A stretch of DNA of 11,225 nucleotides from JBFGWM01 sp041588495 (GCA_041588495.1 JBFGWM010000076.1:1-11225); one strand, 5' to 3'. Numbered from the stretch's first letter, positions 1 to 7,000 are shown. The notes: generated by a model not told the origin, from the letters alone. Translations and numbers: made by a program.

Positions 1-42
1 CGGACCTGCAAGGAGGGTCAGCAATATCAGGGTGGAACGCAT
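1..42 (-). CDS. 5' end of a gene for an exported protein (partial, runs off the left edge)
   Basis: An ATG at 42 opens a frame that stays open to the window edge. Its first residues, MRSTLILLTLLAGP, form the basic start and hydrophobic core of a signal peptide or lipoprotein signal. An AAAAGG ribosome site lies 7 nt upstream of the ATG. Only 14 codons are visible, so the product cannot be named beyond probably exported. It lies in the same direction as, and 139 nt after, the OprD-type porin, so it may belong to the same locus. A separate promoter is possible in the gap. Confidence 0.6.
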   Translation of the reverse strand, partial: MRSTLILLTLLAGP

Positions 43-69
43 GGGAATGCCTTTTCAGTGTTCATGTGA

Positions 70-97
70 ATTCTGACTCACTACCGCGCGAATGCAA
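70..97 (-). promoter_or_regulatory. possible sigma70-type promoter for the left-edge gene
   Basis: On the minus strand TTGCAT (97-92) and CAGAAT (75-70) are separated by 16 nt and lie about 28 nt before the ATG at 42. The matches to consensus are partial (3/6 and 4/6), so this is tentative. The rest of the 43-181 gap shows no convincing rho-independent terminator for the porin gene. Confidence 0.3.
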
Positions 98-181
98 CTC
101 GGCGCAGGTCGCGGACTGTGCGCGCTGGCAACGGGGGAGAGGGAGGCGGACCTCAGACGTTTGCGGCGAGCCGGGCTTTGC

Positions 182-1534
182 CTAAAGGAAATCAAACGGA
201 TACTCGACGATCAGCCGGAACTGGTGGATGTCCCCCTCGCCCTGGTCGTCGTTTCCGTAGTGAATGGCCTGACGCAGGCGGACCGAGAGGTTCTTCGCGC
301 GCCCGGCCGGAAACACGTATTTCAGATCGGCGTTGAACTCGCTGTGCTTGCCGTTGGCGCCATAGAGCCCGGCGTAGGCGCCGGTGGCGTCGGCATGGGT
401 GCCGTCGATTTCCCGGCCCACCACGTAGGACAGCCTGCTGGTGAATCCGGGCATGCCCAGGGAGGTCCAGTCGAACTTGTGGCGGAGGCCGATGGACCGT
501 TCACCGGGCGCGCTGAAATCGGAGTATTGGGAGGAGTTGGCCAGGTAGATGGAGTTCCTGCCGATGTAGTCGAACGGCGAGTCGCCCTGCATCTTCTGAA
601 AAGCCAGGCGCCATTCGTGGCCCCCGGTCACCAGTGCGCCCGCGATGCTCCAGGCAAGGTTACGAATGTCACCCACCAGTTCGGTGCCGGTGGAGCGGGT
701 TCGATACATCTGCAGGTCGAATATCAAGGCCCGTTCATCGGCCAGCGTGGTGCGGTGGCGCGCGTTCAGGTAGTGCTGCTTCCAGATGTCCTCCGCGTGC
801 GTCGTATACAGGCTCAGCCGTATTGCGTCGGTTAGGTCGTACCTGCCACCGACATAATCGAAGCTTTGCGTGCCGATACCGGTGTACTCGGTGCGCAGGT
901 CATCGTCGCTGTTGGATGAATTGCGGAAACTGTAACTCGTGAAATGGCCGGCCTCCACGAACAGCCCGTCGAGTTCCCCGCTCTCGACCAGGATGCCTGT
1001 GGCGATTTCCGGCACCAGGCGCCCGTCGTTGGTGTAAAAGACCGGCGCATCGGTCCGCATGCGGCCCCAGCGAACGGTGGTTGACGAAAGGCGTACCTTT
1101 GCCGCCGCGCCGGCCTGCCCGAATTGGTCGGGGACGTTCGCCTGCAGGCTGCCGTTGTTACTGATGGGAAGCAGGTCGGTGCCGGTGCGTCCGCGGCCAC
1201 TGTCGAGCTTGAAGCCGGCGTAGGCGTGGGCGTCCACGCCGAAACCGAGGGCGCCCCGGGTATAGCCCGAGCTGAAGTTGAGTCGCAGTCCGTGGGCCCA
1301 CTCTTCGCGGTAGCCTTTTCGTTGGGCGGCGGGAAGGGCGCCGTTGATGCCACGGCTGTTGCTGCCGCCGTTGCGGAAGTCACGGTTCATGTAGAAGTTG
1401 CGGTTGACGAGGCGCAGCGTGCTGTCCGCAAGCAGCCCGCCGGCTTCCGGGCCGGTATCACCTGCGAACCCGCTCATCGAGCCTGCCGATGCGAAGGCAA
1501 GGGCGCCGAGTACGTGAACGCTGGTGCGCCGCAT
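182..1534 (-). CDS. OprD-family outer membrane porin
   Basis: A 450-residue outer membrane beta-barrel porin of the OprD family. Members form 18-strand barrels for diffusion of basic amino acids, peptides or small carboxylates and aromatics. The substrate here cannot be read from sequence. The start used is the ATG at 1534, because it opens a signal peptide (MRRTSVHVLGALAFASAG). The frame upstream codes for nothing recognisable and overlaps another small ORF. Family features run in order. First is a strand with NRNFYMNRDFR. Then come the SGYTRG and GFGVDAHAYAGFKLDS blocks, GRTGTDLLP, TNDGRLVPEI, a central SRNSS-like FRNSSNSDDD, and a C-terminal FRLIVEYPFDFL. That last block ends in an aromatic-rich strand with terminal Leu, typical of BamA-recognised barrels. 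The length fits the family. The start codon overlaps the stop of the 53-codon ORF upstream by one base, so translation may be coupled. Confidence 0.93.
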   Translation of the reverse strand: MRRTSVHVLGALAFASAGSMSGFAGDTGPEAGGLLADSTLRLVNRNFYMNRDFRNGGSNSRGINGALPAAQRKGYREEWAHGLRLNFSSGYTRGALGFGVDAHAYAGFKLDSGRGRTGTDLLPISNNGSLQANVPDQFGQAGAAAKVRLSSTTVRWGRMRTDAPVFYTNDGRLVPEIATGILVESGELDGLFVEAGHFTSYSFRNSSNSDDDLRTEYTGIGTQSFDYVGGRYDLTDAIRLSLYTTHAEDIWKQHYLNARHRTTLADERALIFDLQMYRTRSTGTELVGDIRNLAWSIAGALVTGGHEWRLAFQKMQGDSPFDYIGRNSIYLANSSQYSDFSAPGERSIGLRHKFDWTSLGMPGFTSRLSYVVGREIDGTHADATGAYAGLYGANGKHSEFNADLKYVFPAGRAKNLSVRLRQAIHYGNDDQGEGDIHQFRLIVEYPFDFL

Positions 1535-1695
1535 CACAACAGGCCGGACCCTTCCGGCAGGTATTGCCGGAAGTACGCTTCGGACCGGCCGCTTACCCGC
1601 AGGATGATGATGCCCTGGTTGGGCTGCGCCAGCAGGCGCTCCGCCCGCGGTGAGGACCTGTAGACCATGGCGTGGAGTGCCGGGATCGGGAGCAT
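1534..1695 (-). CDS. small hypothetical protein (53 aa), overlapping the porin start
   Basis: The ORF runs from ATG at 1695 to a TGA at 1536-1534. The last base of that TGA is the first base of the porin ATG (TGATG junction). About 90% of third codon positions are G or C, as in the flanking real genes, which supports coding. The product has no recognised domain. It is hydrophobic and basic in places (GIIILRVSGRSEAYFRQYLP) with no signal peptide. A candidate promoter lies 33 nt before the ATG, so this ORF would be the first cistron of the porin transcript. The ribosome site is weak (GCGAG), and an internal ATG at 1668 is an alternative start. It could be a real small protein or a translated leader that sets porin translation. 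Confidence 0.45.
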   Translation of the reverse strand: MLPIPALHAMVYRSSPRAERLLAQPNQGIIILRVSGRSEAYFRQYLPEGSGLL

Positions 1696-1727
1696 GGGCT
1701 CGCAACGTCATCGTGAACACCTGTCCC

Positions 1728-1756
1728 AGTCTAGTCGGCTGGCATGCGGCGGAGAA
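1728..1756 (-). promoter_or_regulatory. candidate promoter for the small ORF and porin
   Basis: Minus-strand TTCTCC (1756-1751), a 17-nt spacer and TAGACT (1733-1728) give a sigma70-like layout. The -10 matches the consensus at 4 of 6 positions and the -35 at 3 of 6. The expected start of transcription near 1721 lies about 25 nt before the ATG at 1695. It would separate this unit from the lipoprotein gene ending at 1791. Confidence 0.4.
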
Positions 1757-1790
1757 GATCGCTTTGCCCCGGGCGTCCGGGCTGGCGGGA

Positions 1791-2390
1791 TCAACGGGTC
1801 AATTCAACACTCGCGAGAATGGCCTCGACTTCCTCGCGGAACTTCGGGAAGTAGTGGGCCTCGGTGCCGAGGTAGAGGATGAGGTGCAGGCGCTTCTCCG
1901 CGTTGATATGGCCGAGGGCGAGGCCGCGGTACACCAGCCCGCCCTGGGAAACGAAGCGGATGTCGAAGCGGAACCCGTCGCGGTCGCCGAACCGAGCAGG
2001 ACGCAGGGCGGTTGCATCCGCCTCGACCGCACCCCACTGCACGAGCGTCGAGGACACCAGCTCCGCGACATCGTGCGGGAGCATCTGTGCGTGGAACTTA
2101 GGCCGGTACTTGCGCACGCTGGGGCGGACCAGGACAGCCTGGCGGGGGCGTTCGTAGAGGGAGTCACCGTCCTCGAGGTCGGCGTACAACCGCAGTTGCT
2201 GCAATTGCGGGCCGTCCACGGTCCACAATTCCATGTTGCGCCATCCGGACCGCGTCCACTTGGCGGCGGACATCACCCGGTACTCGCCGAAGATGTCGCG
2301 GGGCTCACCGGGATGAATGGTGCGCGAGCTCACGCATCCTGTCGCCAGCACGATTGCCAGCAGCAGCGGAATGCACCGCGCCGCCGTCAT
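1791..2390 (-). CDS. lipoprotein of unknown function (third gene of the M48 unit)
   Basis: A 199-residue predicted lipoprotein. Residues 1-18 are a signal peptide ending in the lipobox LATG-Cys19, so the mature protein should be lipidated at Cys19. With Val/Ser after the Cys and no Asp at +2, the outer membrane is likely. The rest (about 30-199) has alternating strands and ends in an amphipathic helix (FREEVEAILASVEL). The pattern GFRFDIRF / LVYRGLAL / LHLILYL / HYFPKFREEVEAILASV loosely resembles small alpha/beta PsbP/DcrB-like lipoproteins; that is a guess, not a match. The ATG overlaps the TGA of the M48 gene by 4 nt (ATGA), so the two are translationally coupled. A link to the protease or its quality-control role is inferred only from this. 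Confidence 0.8.
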   Translation of the reverse strand: MTAARCIPLLLAIVLATGCVSSRTIHPGEPRDIFGEYRVMSAAKWTRSGWRNMELWTVDGPQLQQLRLYADLEDGDSLYERPRQAVLVRPSVRKYRPKFHAQMLPHDVAELVSSTLVQWGAVEADATALRPARFGDRDGFRFDIRFVSQGGLVYRGLALGHINAEKRLHLILYLGTEAHYFPKFREEVEAILASVELTR

Positions 2391-3559
2391 CCTGCGCCCG
2401 CCAGGTAGGCGCGGACCATGGCCGCGTCATCGGACCCGGGGACACGGTCCAGGTAGGCCTGGAATGCCGCGCGGGCCTCGGCATCGCGGTTTGCGCGCTG
2501 CAGGACCAGGCCGAGTTCCCGGTGTGCCTCGGGAGGCGCTCCGGCCGCGGAGATCGCCTTCTCGTAGGCCTCGATGGCTTTGTCGAGATCGCCCGGTTCG
2601 TTGCGCAGGCGGTAGACCTCGCCGAGGTAGTAATGCAGCTCGCCCGGGTTTGCGCCGCGCTCCAGCAGGCGTTCGGCGACCACCCGGACCCGGCAGAAAT
2701 GGCGCAGGGCGAGTTCCGCGCGCAGCCAGCGTCCACGGTAGGCGAGGGTGGCGTCCAGGAATTGTTGCTCGCCGTTTGCTCCCGACGCATCGCTGCCGGC
2801 CAACTGGTCCAGGTACGCCATGCGTTCCGTAGAGGGCGGGTGGGAGGCCAGCAGCGCTGCAGGACGCGGCAGTTTGCACGCCTCCTGTTCCGCAACCAGG
2901 TTCTGCCACACGCGGGCGGCGGCGCCGGGATGGTATCCGGCGGTCTGCATCAGGCGCAGTCCCTCGCGGTCTGCTTCTTCCTCGTGTTCGCGGGAATAGG
3001 CCGCGAGGTAGCCGCCGGCCACCAGGTTGGTGACGTCGCCGAGGCTGACCCGCACCGGGCCGGAACTGAACCCGGTGTGACCGCCCGCGAACAGTCCGAA
3101 CTGCACGGCGAGCAACAGGTTGGCGGTGCGGCGCGTGGTTTCGAGCCGCTCCAGCGAGTGGCGCTCCGCGTAGTGCATCACCTCGTGGCCCAGCACCGCG
3201 GCCAGTTGCGCCTCGTTTTCGACGCGCAACAACAGGCCGGTCCAGACCTGCATGAACCCGTTGGGAGACATGGAGGCGTTGAAGTCGGGGGCCGCGACCG
3301 GGTACACGCGGATGCCGTCACAGTAGGGTCCTGCGACGCGACAGCCGACGTCCTGCAGGTAGGCTTCCAGGGCGGGGTCGTCGACCTTGCGCCCGGACAT
3401 CGCCACCGCCTCCTCGAACTTGCGCGAGATTTCCCAGAGCCCTTCCTCGGCCGGTTGCTGCGGTGCGGCGCGGGCGGGCGCCATGCGCGGCGCCTCGAAC
3501 GCGCAGCCGGCGATGAGCAGGGCTGCGAGACCGACCGCGGCGATGTGTACGGGATTCAC
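2387..3559 (-). CDS. M48-family zinc metalloprotease lipoprotein with C-terminal TPR repeats
   Basis: A 390-residue protein starting at a GTG (3559). The frame stays open further upstream, but that part overlaps the previous lipoprotein gene and is not protein-like, whereas VNPVHIAAVGLAALLIAGC is a lipoprotein signal with Cys19 as the lipidated residue. The M48 signature HEVMH is at residues 125-129 (zinc ligands His125 and His129, catalytic Glu126). The third ligand is probably Glu193 in SREHEEEAD, with Asp197 following. Residues about 305-390 form two to three TPR-like helical pairs (YYLGEVYRLR, KAIEAYEKAIS, HRELGLVLQRA, ARAAFQAYLDRVP). M48 plus TPR is the layout of BepA/YfgC, the periplasmic protease for outer membrane protein and LPS-assembly quality control, and the lipobox recalls LoiP. 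It overlaps both neighbours by 4 nt (GTGA upstream, ATGA downstream), marking a coupled operon. Confidence 0.92.
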   Translation of the reverse strand: MNPVHIAAVGLAALLIAGCAFEAPRMAPARAAPQQPAEEGLWEISRKFEEAVAMSGRKVDDPALEAYLQDVGCRVAGPYCDGIRVYPVAAPDFNASMSPNGFMQVWTGLLLRVENEAQLAAVLGHEVMHYAERHSLERLETTRRTANLLLAVQFGLFAGGHTGFSSGPVRVSLGDVTNLVAGGYLAAYSREHEEEADREGLRLMQTAGYHPGAAARVWQNLVAEQEACKLPRPAALLASHPPSTERMAYLDQLAGSDASGANGEQQFLDATLAYRGRWLRAELALRHFCRVRVVAERLLERGANPGELHYYLGEVYRLRNEPGDLDKAIEAYEKAISAAGAPPEAHRELGLVLQRANRDAEARAAFQAYLDRVPGSDDAAMVRAYLAGAG

Positions 3560-4314
3560 AGCGGCAGGGTCTCGAGCAGCTTCAGGGTATTGGCATGCAT
3601 TTCCTCGGGCTCGCCGACCTCGAATGCGGAGCCGGAAAGGAGGTTGGTCCAGACTACTTCGCCAGAATGCAGGTCCACCAGCGTGGCCAGTCCCACGGAC
3701 TGGCTGGTCGCCTCGATGACGCCGAACAGGGCAAATGCGGCAGCCGAAACCATGGCCCGCCCGCTGTTCGAGGAAGCCGCGCGAAACGTCAGGAACAGGG
3801 CGTAATCGGCGTCGTAGTCCGCGCGCAGCGGCGCGACCGTGTCGCCCAGGGTCCATTCGAGGCCGTCGTCGCTCTTGGTCACCAGGCTTGGGGCGCGCGC
3901 CCCGCGCGGGGTGCCGAACTTGTAGCGGTAGGTCAGGATCGCGCCGAGAACGACCTGGTAGAGGCGTAGCGCGGGAAGATGGCCGGGTGCGACGGGCAGG
4001 CGAGCGTCCGCAGGCCGCACGTAATGCACGAGTTCCCCGCCGCGAGCGGCGACCGTCGCCGCGGACGCCTCCACCAGGGTGTCGTGGGCACGCGCCGACC
4101 AGTCAGCTCTCGGGATGGGCACCCCGGCGGTGGTGATCTCCAGCAGCAGGACGTCCGGGGCCATGAGCAAAACCCGTGGATTGTCGCGTACCTCAACGCC
4201 GCCGGCGGCGCGCATGGGTTTGACGCTGACACATGCGGACAGGGCGAGTGCGGGGATCAGCAGCACCAGCGCTGCCCGGATCCGGTGGCGTGCAAGCCGT
4301 GTCGTCCCTGGCAC
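3556..4314 (-). CDS. lipoprotein of unknown function (first gene of the M48 unit)
   Basis: A 252-residue predicted lipoprotein. The start is a GTG at 4314, chosen because GGAG lies 6 nt upstream on the minus strand. A nearby ATG at 4318 is out of frame. Residues 1-27 are a basic then hydrophobic signal with lipobox ALSA-Cys28. The mature part has mixed strands and helices. It contains YDADYALFLTFRAASSNSG, then a small-residue-rich hydrophobic segment (AMVSAAAFALFGVIEA, about 180-195), and VDLHSGEVVWTN. The last phrase is typical of lipoproteins that assemble on an outer membrane partner (TolB-N/CsgG-like folds), but I do not recognise a named family. Its TGA overlaps the protease GTG by 4 nt, so coupled expression with the M48 protease is likely. 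It could be a partner or substrate of it. Confidence 0.8.
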   Translation of the reverse strand: MPGTTRLARHRIRAALVLLIPALALSACVSVKPMRAAGGVEVRDNPRVLLMAPDVLLLEITTAGVPIPRADWSARAHDTLVEASAATVAARGGELVHYVRPADARLPVAPGHLPALRLYQVVLGAILTYRYKFGTPRGARAPSLVTKSDDGLEWTLGDTVAPLRADYDADYALFLTFRAASSNSGRAMVSAAAFALFGVIEATSQSVGLATLVDLHSGEVVWTNLLSGSAFEVGEPEEMHANTLKLLETLPL

Positions 4315-4504
4315 CCATGTCTCCAGTCGGCGGAATTCGCAAGCGACAGACTAGCCGAATCGGGGCGGGGAGCGAAAGCGGTGATGACGGGTCAGTGGCA
4401 CACCCGGCACGGTGGACAACCAGTCGGCCGCGGCAGTCGCTGAGAATGTCGTTACCGGTTGGATTGGATCCTCCGGTGCGACTGAATGCAATTGGTGCCG
4501 GGCG
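4315..4504. other. intergenic gap with a weak promoter for the M48 unit
   Basis: There are 190 nt between the patatin stop and the lipoprotein GTG. On the minus strand TAGTCT (4353-4348) is a plausible -10 about 34 nt before the GTG; no good -35 is seen (TTTCGC at 18 nt spacing is the best). No strong terminator hairpin with a T tract follows the patatin gene. No ORF here looks coding. Confidence 0.35.
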
Positions 4505-5461
4505 TTACTCCTGGCTGTCCTGCCGGTACGGGTTCTCATCAATGGCCCTCGCGCCATGCGCGTTCCCGCATCCGACCAGGCGCAACTCGCGTGGCGGCGC
4601 CTTGCTGCTGATCACGTTGCGGATCGCCGGCAGCGCCTGTTCGGCGGCCCGGCGTCCCGCCTCGACGCAGCGATCGAACTGGGAGAAGTCCGCCCAGAAC
4701 ACGTCGGAAACCTCCACCGGGATCAACGCATCGGCCTCGCTCACCAGCAGGTTCTTGAGCTTGTAGCGGCTGATGTCCGCGGCGCGCATCGCCACCTCGT
4801 AACTGTTGCCCATCGGTGCGAGCGCATCGGGCCGCGGGCTCAGGTCCACGCCGATCACGACATCGGCGCCCAGCGCACGCGCGTGATCACAGGGCACCGG
4901 GTTGACGATGCCGCCATCCATTAGAAGAAAATCATCCATTTCCACCGGTGGAAAAACGCCCGGGATCGCGCAGCTGGCCATGACTACCTCGAGTACGGGC
5001 CCCTCGTTGAGCAGGATTTCCACGCCACTGTTGATGTCAAAGGCCACCACGGCGAGTTCGATCAGGCTTTCCTCGAGGTTTACCGGCGGGACGATGAACT
5101 GCACGTTCTTGCGCAGAACCTCCTCGGTGAACAATGCATTCTTGGTCATCGAGGTCGCGAACACCGCGCCCTGGGCGAAACGGATTTTCATCTTGTCGTA
5201 GAAGTTGCGGCGACTTTCCTCGCTCTGGCGCAGGTAGCTGAGCTTGGTGGTGTCGTAGAGCTCCGAGTGGAGGTAGTGCCGCACGTGGGTCAGGTTCGGC
5301 GCCAGCCGCGGACGGAACGCGTACATCGCGCCGATTGCCGCGCCGGCGCTGGACCCGACGATGAGGTCGACGGGAATACCGGCGCGTTCCAGAACCTCGA
5401 GCACGCCGAGATGGGCGAAACCCCGTGCACCGCCGCTACCGAGGGCCAGTCCGACTTTCAT
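4505..5461 (-). CDS. patatin-like phospholipase, RssA type
   Basis: A 318-residue patatin-fold serine lipid hydrolase. It carries the glycine-rich oxyanion loop at residues 8-14 (GSGGARG) and the nucleophile elbow GSSAG at 36-40 with Ser38. The catalytic Asp182 is in the DGG motif (MDGGIVNPVP), so the Ser-Asp dyad is complete. The MKVGLALGSGGARGFAHLGVL start is the classical start of the bacterial RssA/YlbK group, and the length is close to theirs (about 300). There is no signal peptide or membrane span, so it is cytoplasmic or membrane-peripheral. The likely reaction is hydrolysis of acyl chains from phospholipid or lysophospholipid, but the substrate is unproved. ATG at 5461 has GGAG 9 nt upstream. 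It lies 108 nt after the SDR gene on the same strand, and the two may share a transcript. Confidence 0.93.
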   Translation of the reverse strand: MKVGLALGSGGARGFAHLGVLEVLERAGIPVDLIVGSSAGAAIGAMYAFRPRLAPNLTHVRHYLHSELYDTTKLSYLRQSEESRRNFYDKMKIRFAQGAVFATSMTKNALFTEEVLRKNVQFIVPPVNLEESLIELAVVAFDINSGVEILLNEGPVLEVVMASCAIPGVFPPVEMDDFLLMDGGIVNPVPCDHARALGADVVIGVDLSPRPDALAPMGNSYEVAMRAADISRYKLKNLLVSEADALIPVEVSDVFWADFSQFDRCVEAGRRAAEQALPAIRNVISSKAPPRELRLVGCGNAHGARAIDENPYRQDSQE

Positions 5462-5569
5462 CCGCTGTCACTCCGCTCCGCCCGTGTTACCGGAGAGGTA
5501 TGTGCGGATGGCCGTTTTTCAAGGGCTTTCAGGGGGGGGGCGGTGGTGAATATCGTGATCAGGACCGGG
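5462..5569. other. SDR-patatin intergenic gap with a nine-base G/C homopolymer
   Basis: The gap holds an uninterrupted run of nine G at 5532-5540 (nine C in the minus-strand transcript). About 20 nt further along the minus strand is TTGAAA (near 5522), which could be the -35 of a weak promoter for the patatin gene (16-nt spacer, poor -10 TACCTC). No terminator is evident. Confidence 0.3.
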
Positions 5570-6340
5570 TCAGAATGGAAACCGCCCGGCGATCCACTCG
5601 GTGATTTTCGGAAACGCAAATGCGTGGGCCCCGCCTATCACCGCGTATCCCGGCGCAACGCGCGCGGGCCGCTTGCGGATCGCCTTGACGATCCAGGCGC
5701 CGGCCTGTTCGGGGCTGAGGCCGCGCATGTGGCGGTAGTGGTCTGCCGCCGGCTCGATCATCGGCGTGTAGACGAGCGGGTAGTGCACCGTGGTGACGTC
5801 GATGCCCCTGGGCTGCAGCTCGGCGCCGATCGAGCGGGAGAAGCCTTCCAGGGCGCTCTTACTGCCGATGTATGCGGAGAAGCGCGGCGAGGGCACCAGG
5901 GTGCCCCAGGTCAGGACATTGACGATATGGCCGTCTCCGGTCTCGAGCATCGGGGGCAGCAGTTTCAGGGTCAGGCGCACCGCGGCGAAATAGTTGATCT
6001 GCATGCAGCGTTCGAAATCGTGGAAGCGGTCCAGCTGCTCGGTCACCGGCCGGCGGATGGAACGGCCGGCATTATTGACCAGCACGTCGACGCGCCCGAA
6101 TTCGTCGAGGATCGCGTCCGCGGCCGCATCCAGTGCGTCGAGGTCGGCGAGGTCCACCGGGTAGGTGGCGATGTCGCCATCCGCTTCAGCCTGTAAGTCG
6201 CGCAGTTCCTCCGCGCGCCGTGCCACGGCAATCACCCGTGCGCCCCGGGCCGCAAGCTGCAGCGCGGCCGCCCGGCCGATGCCACTGGAGGCCCCGGTGA
6301 CGAGAATGTTTCGATTGCGGATACGATCTCGGCCGCCCAT
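5570..6340 (-). CDS. short-chain dehydrogenase/reductase, resembling fatty acyl-CoA reductase SDRs
   Basis: A 256-residue classical-type SDR, NAD(P)-dependent. The dinucleotide motif TGASSGIG is at 15-22, with Arg41/Arg42 after the second strand (VIAVARRAEEL), which usually goes with NADPH. The NNAG motif is at 89-92, the structural Asn116 in QINYF, and catalytic Tyr157/Lys161 in AYIGSK. At the catalytic Ser position the sequence reads NVLTWGT, so Thr144 appears to take the place of Ser. Downstream, HYPLVYTPMIEPAADHY and LSPEQAGAWIVKAI resemble the SDR part of bacterial long-chain acyl-CoA reductases (Acr-type), so reduction of a fatty-acyl thioester or fatty aldehyde is a reasonable guess. 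That is from memory of the family, not a search. A strong AGGGAGG site precedes the ATG. The next gene downstream is a patatin lipase, which fits a lipid role. Confidence 0.88.
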   Translation of the reverse strand: MGGRDRIRNRNILVTGASSGIGRAAALQLAARGARVIAVARRAEELRDLQAEADGDIATYPVDLADLDALDAAADAILDEFGRVDVLVNNAGRSIRRPVTEQLDRFHDFERCMQINYFAAVRLTLKLLPPMLETGDGHIVNVLTWGTLVPSPRFSAYIGSKSALEGFSRSIGAELQPRGIDVTTVHYPLVYTPMIEPAADHYRHMRGLSPEQAGAWIVKAIRKRPARVAPGYAVIGGAHAFAFPKITEWIAGRFPF

Positions 6341-6507
6341 GATTTTCCTCCCTGTAGCGAGGGCCGCAGGTTAACTGATTACGGCGGGGCACCCCAATGA
6401 AGGCGGCTGTAGAGAACGAACCGGCACCTGCCGCGTGGTGCAGGCCGCGTGGGATGTAAGCAGTCGCTACCCTGTCAGCCTATGAGGGTCCTGGAGCAGG
6501 GTCCGAG

Positions 6508-6532
6508 CCTGCGCGGGAGGGGGGCGCGCAGG
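6508..6532. repeat. GC-rich inverted repeat (hairpin)
   Basis: A perfect 8-bp stem, CCTGCGCG (6508-6515) with CGCGCAGG (6525-6532), closes a 9-nt purine loop. There is no T tract on either side, so it is not a standard terminator. It lies about 170 bp upstream of the SDR start and about 70 bp left of the first DnaA box. Confidence 0.5.
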
Positions 6533-6603
6533 AGCCCGGTGCTGCCGGAACTCCGTTCCCGTGACGCCTGCCACGAGTCCATGGCCGCTGGTCCACGGGC
6601 GGG

Positions 6604-6612
6604 TTATGCACA
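6604..6612 (+). promoter_or_regulatory. DnaA box TTATGCACA
   Basis: It matches TTWTNCACA at all positions. It is the leftmost good box and lies 76 bp before the first AT-rich element. Confidence 0.6.
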
Positions 6613-6687
6613 AGCCTCTCGATCGTGAATCTTGTAGGACAATAATTCGCTAAGGCATTGTTTTTGAGTAAAAACACCCTAACATAC

Positions 6688-6804
6688 TGAAAAATAGGAA
6701 AAAATAGTATTTAATTGGAATGCTCGGTTTATCCAAACCGTTGTAAATCTGAGATTTTCTATTTCCGGCGTGATCTGTCCACAAAACTATCCACAGATCT
6801 GTGG
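6688..6804 (+). repeat. module A: AT-rich element followed by a tandem DnaA-box pair
   Basis: Module A starts with the A-tract element TGAAAAATAGGAAAAAATAG (6688-6707). At 87 bp from its start come boxes CTGTCCACA (6775-6783) and CTATCCACA (6787-6795), three bases apart, so 12-bp periodicity. Between them lies the R3-type box at 6729. The second box of the pair runs into the 14-bp palindrome CCACAGATCTGTGG (6791-6804), which contains a GATC. The same layout recurs as module B. Confidence 0.6.
6725..6740 (+). promoter_or_regulatory. R3-type DnaA box TTATCCAAA inside a perfect inverted repeat
   Basis: CGGTTT (6725-6730) and AAACCG (6735-6740) form a 6-bp stem with loop ATCC. The 9-mer TTATCCAAA (6729-6737), identical to the E. 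coli oriC R3 box, overlaps the loop and inner stem, so the box would be remodelled if the hairpin extruded. Confidence 0.5.
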
Positions 6805-7000
6805 CGTCCTGCTGTCGCGGCTGGAGCCAGGGGCGCCTTGTCGAAAAAATGTACGCCCCCGAATCGTGCCCGGGGCCGGGAAGCAATTTCAGTGGGTCAT
6901 TCGGACTGGAAAGTTATCAACGGATGGGCTACCCGCGAATTCGGGTCGCGTCCTTCTTGGATTTTGCGCGTATCGTCCTGATGGTCATTGTGCAAGGCTA

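Noticed and set aside
1537..1720. N-terminal extension of the porin frame by 62 codons
   Set aside because: The signal peptide starts at 1534, and the 53-codon ORF in another frame accounts for the GC3 bias in this stretch.
2354..3805. Long plus-strand open frame (483 codons) opposite the M48 and lipoprotein genes
   Set aside because: It is a shadow frame of a GC-rich gene. The minus strand carries HExxH, lipoboxes and overlapping starts; the plus frame has no domain and a composition of low-complexity Gly/Arg/Ala.
3560..3856. N-terminal extension of the M48 frame by 99 codons
   Set aside because: It overlaps the upstream lipoprotein, is Arg/Gly-rich without structure, and the GTG at 3559 gives a proper lipoprotein signal and a 4-nt overlap.
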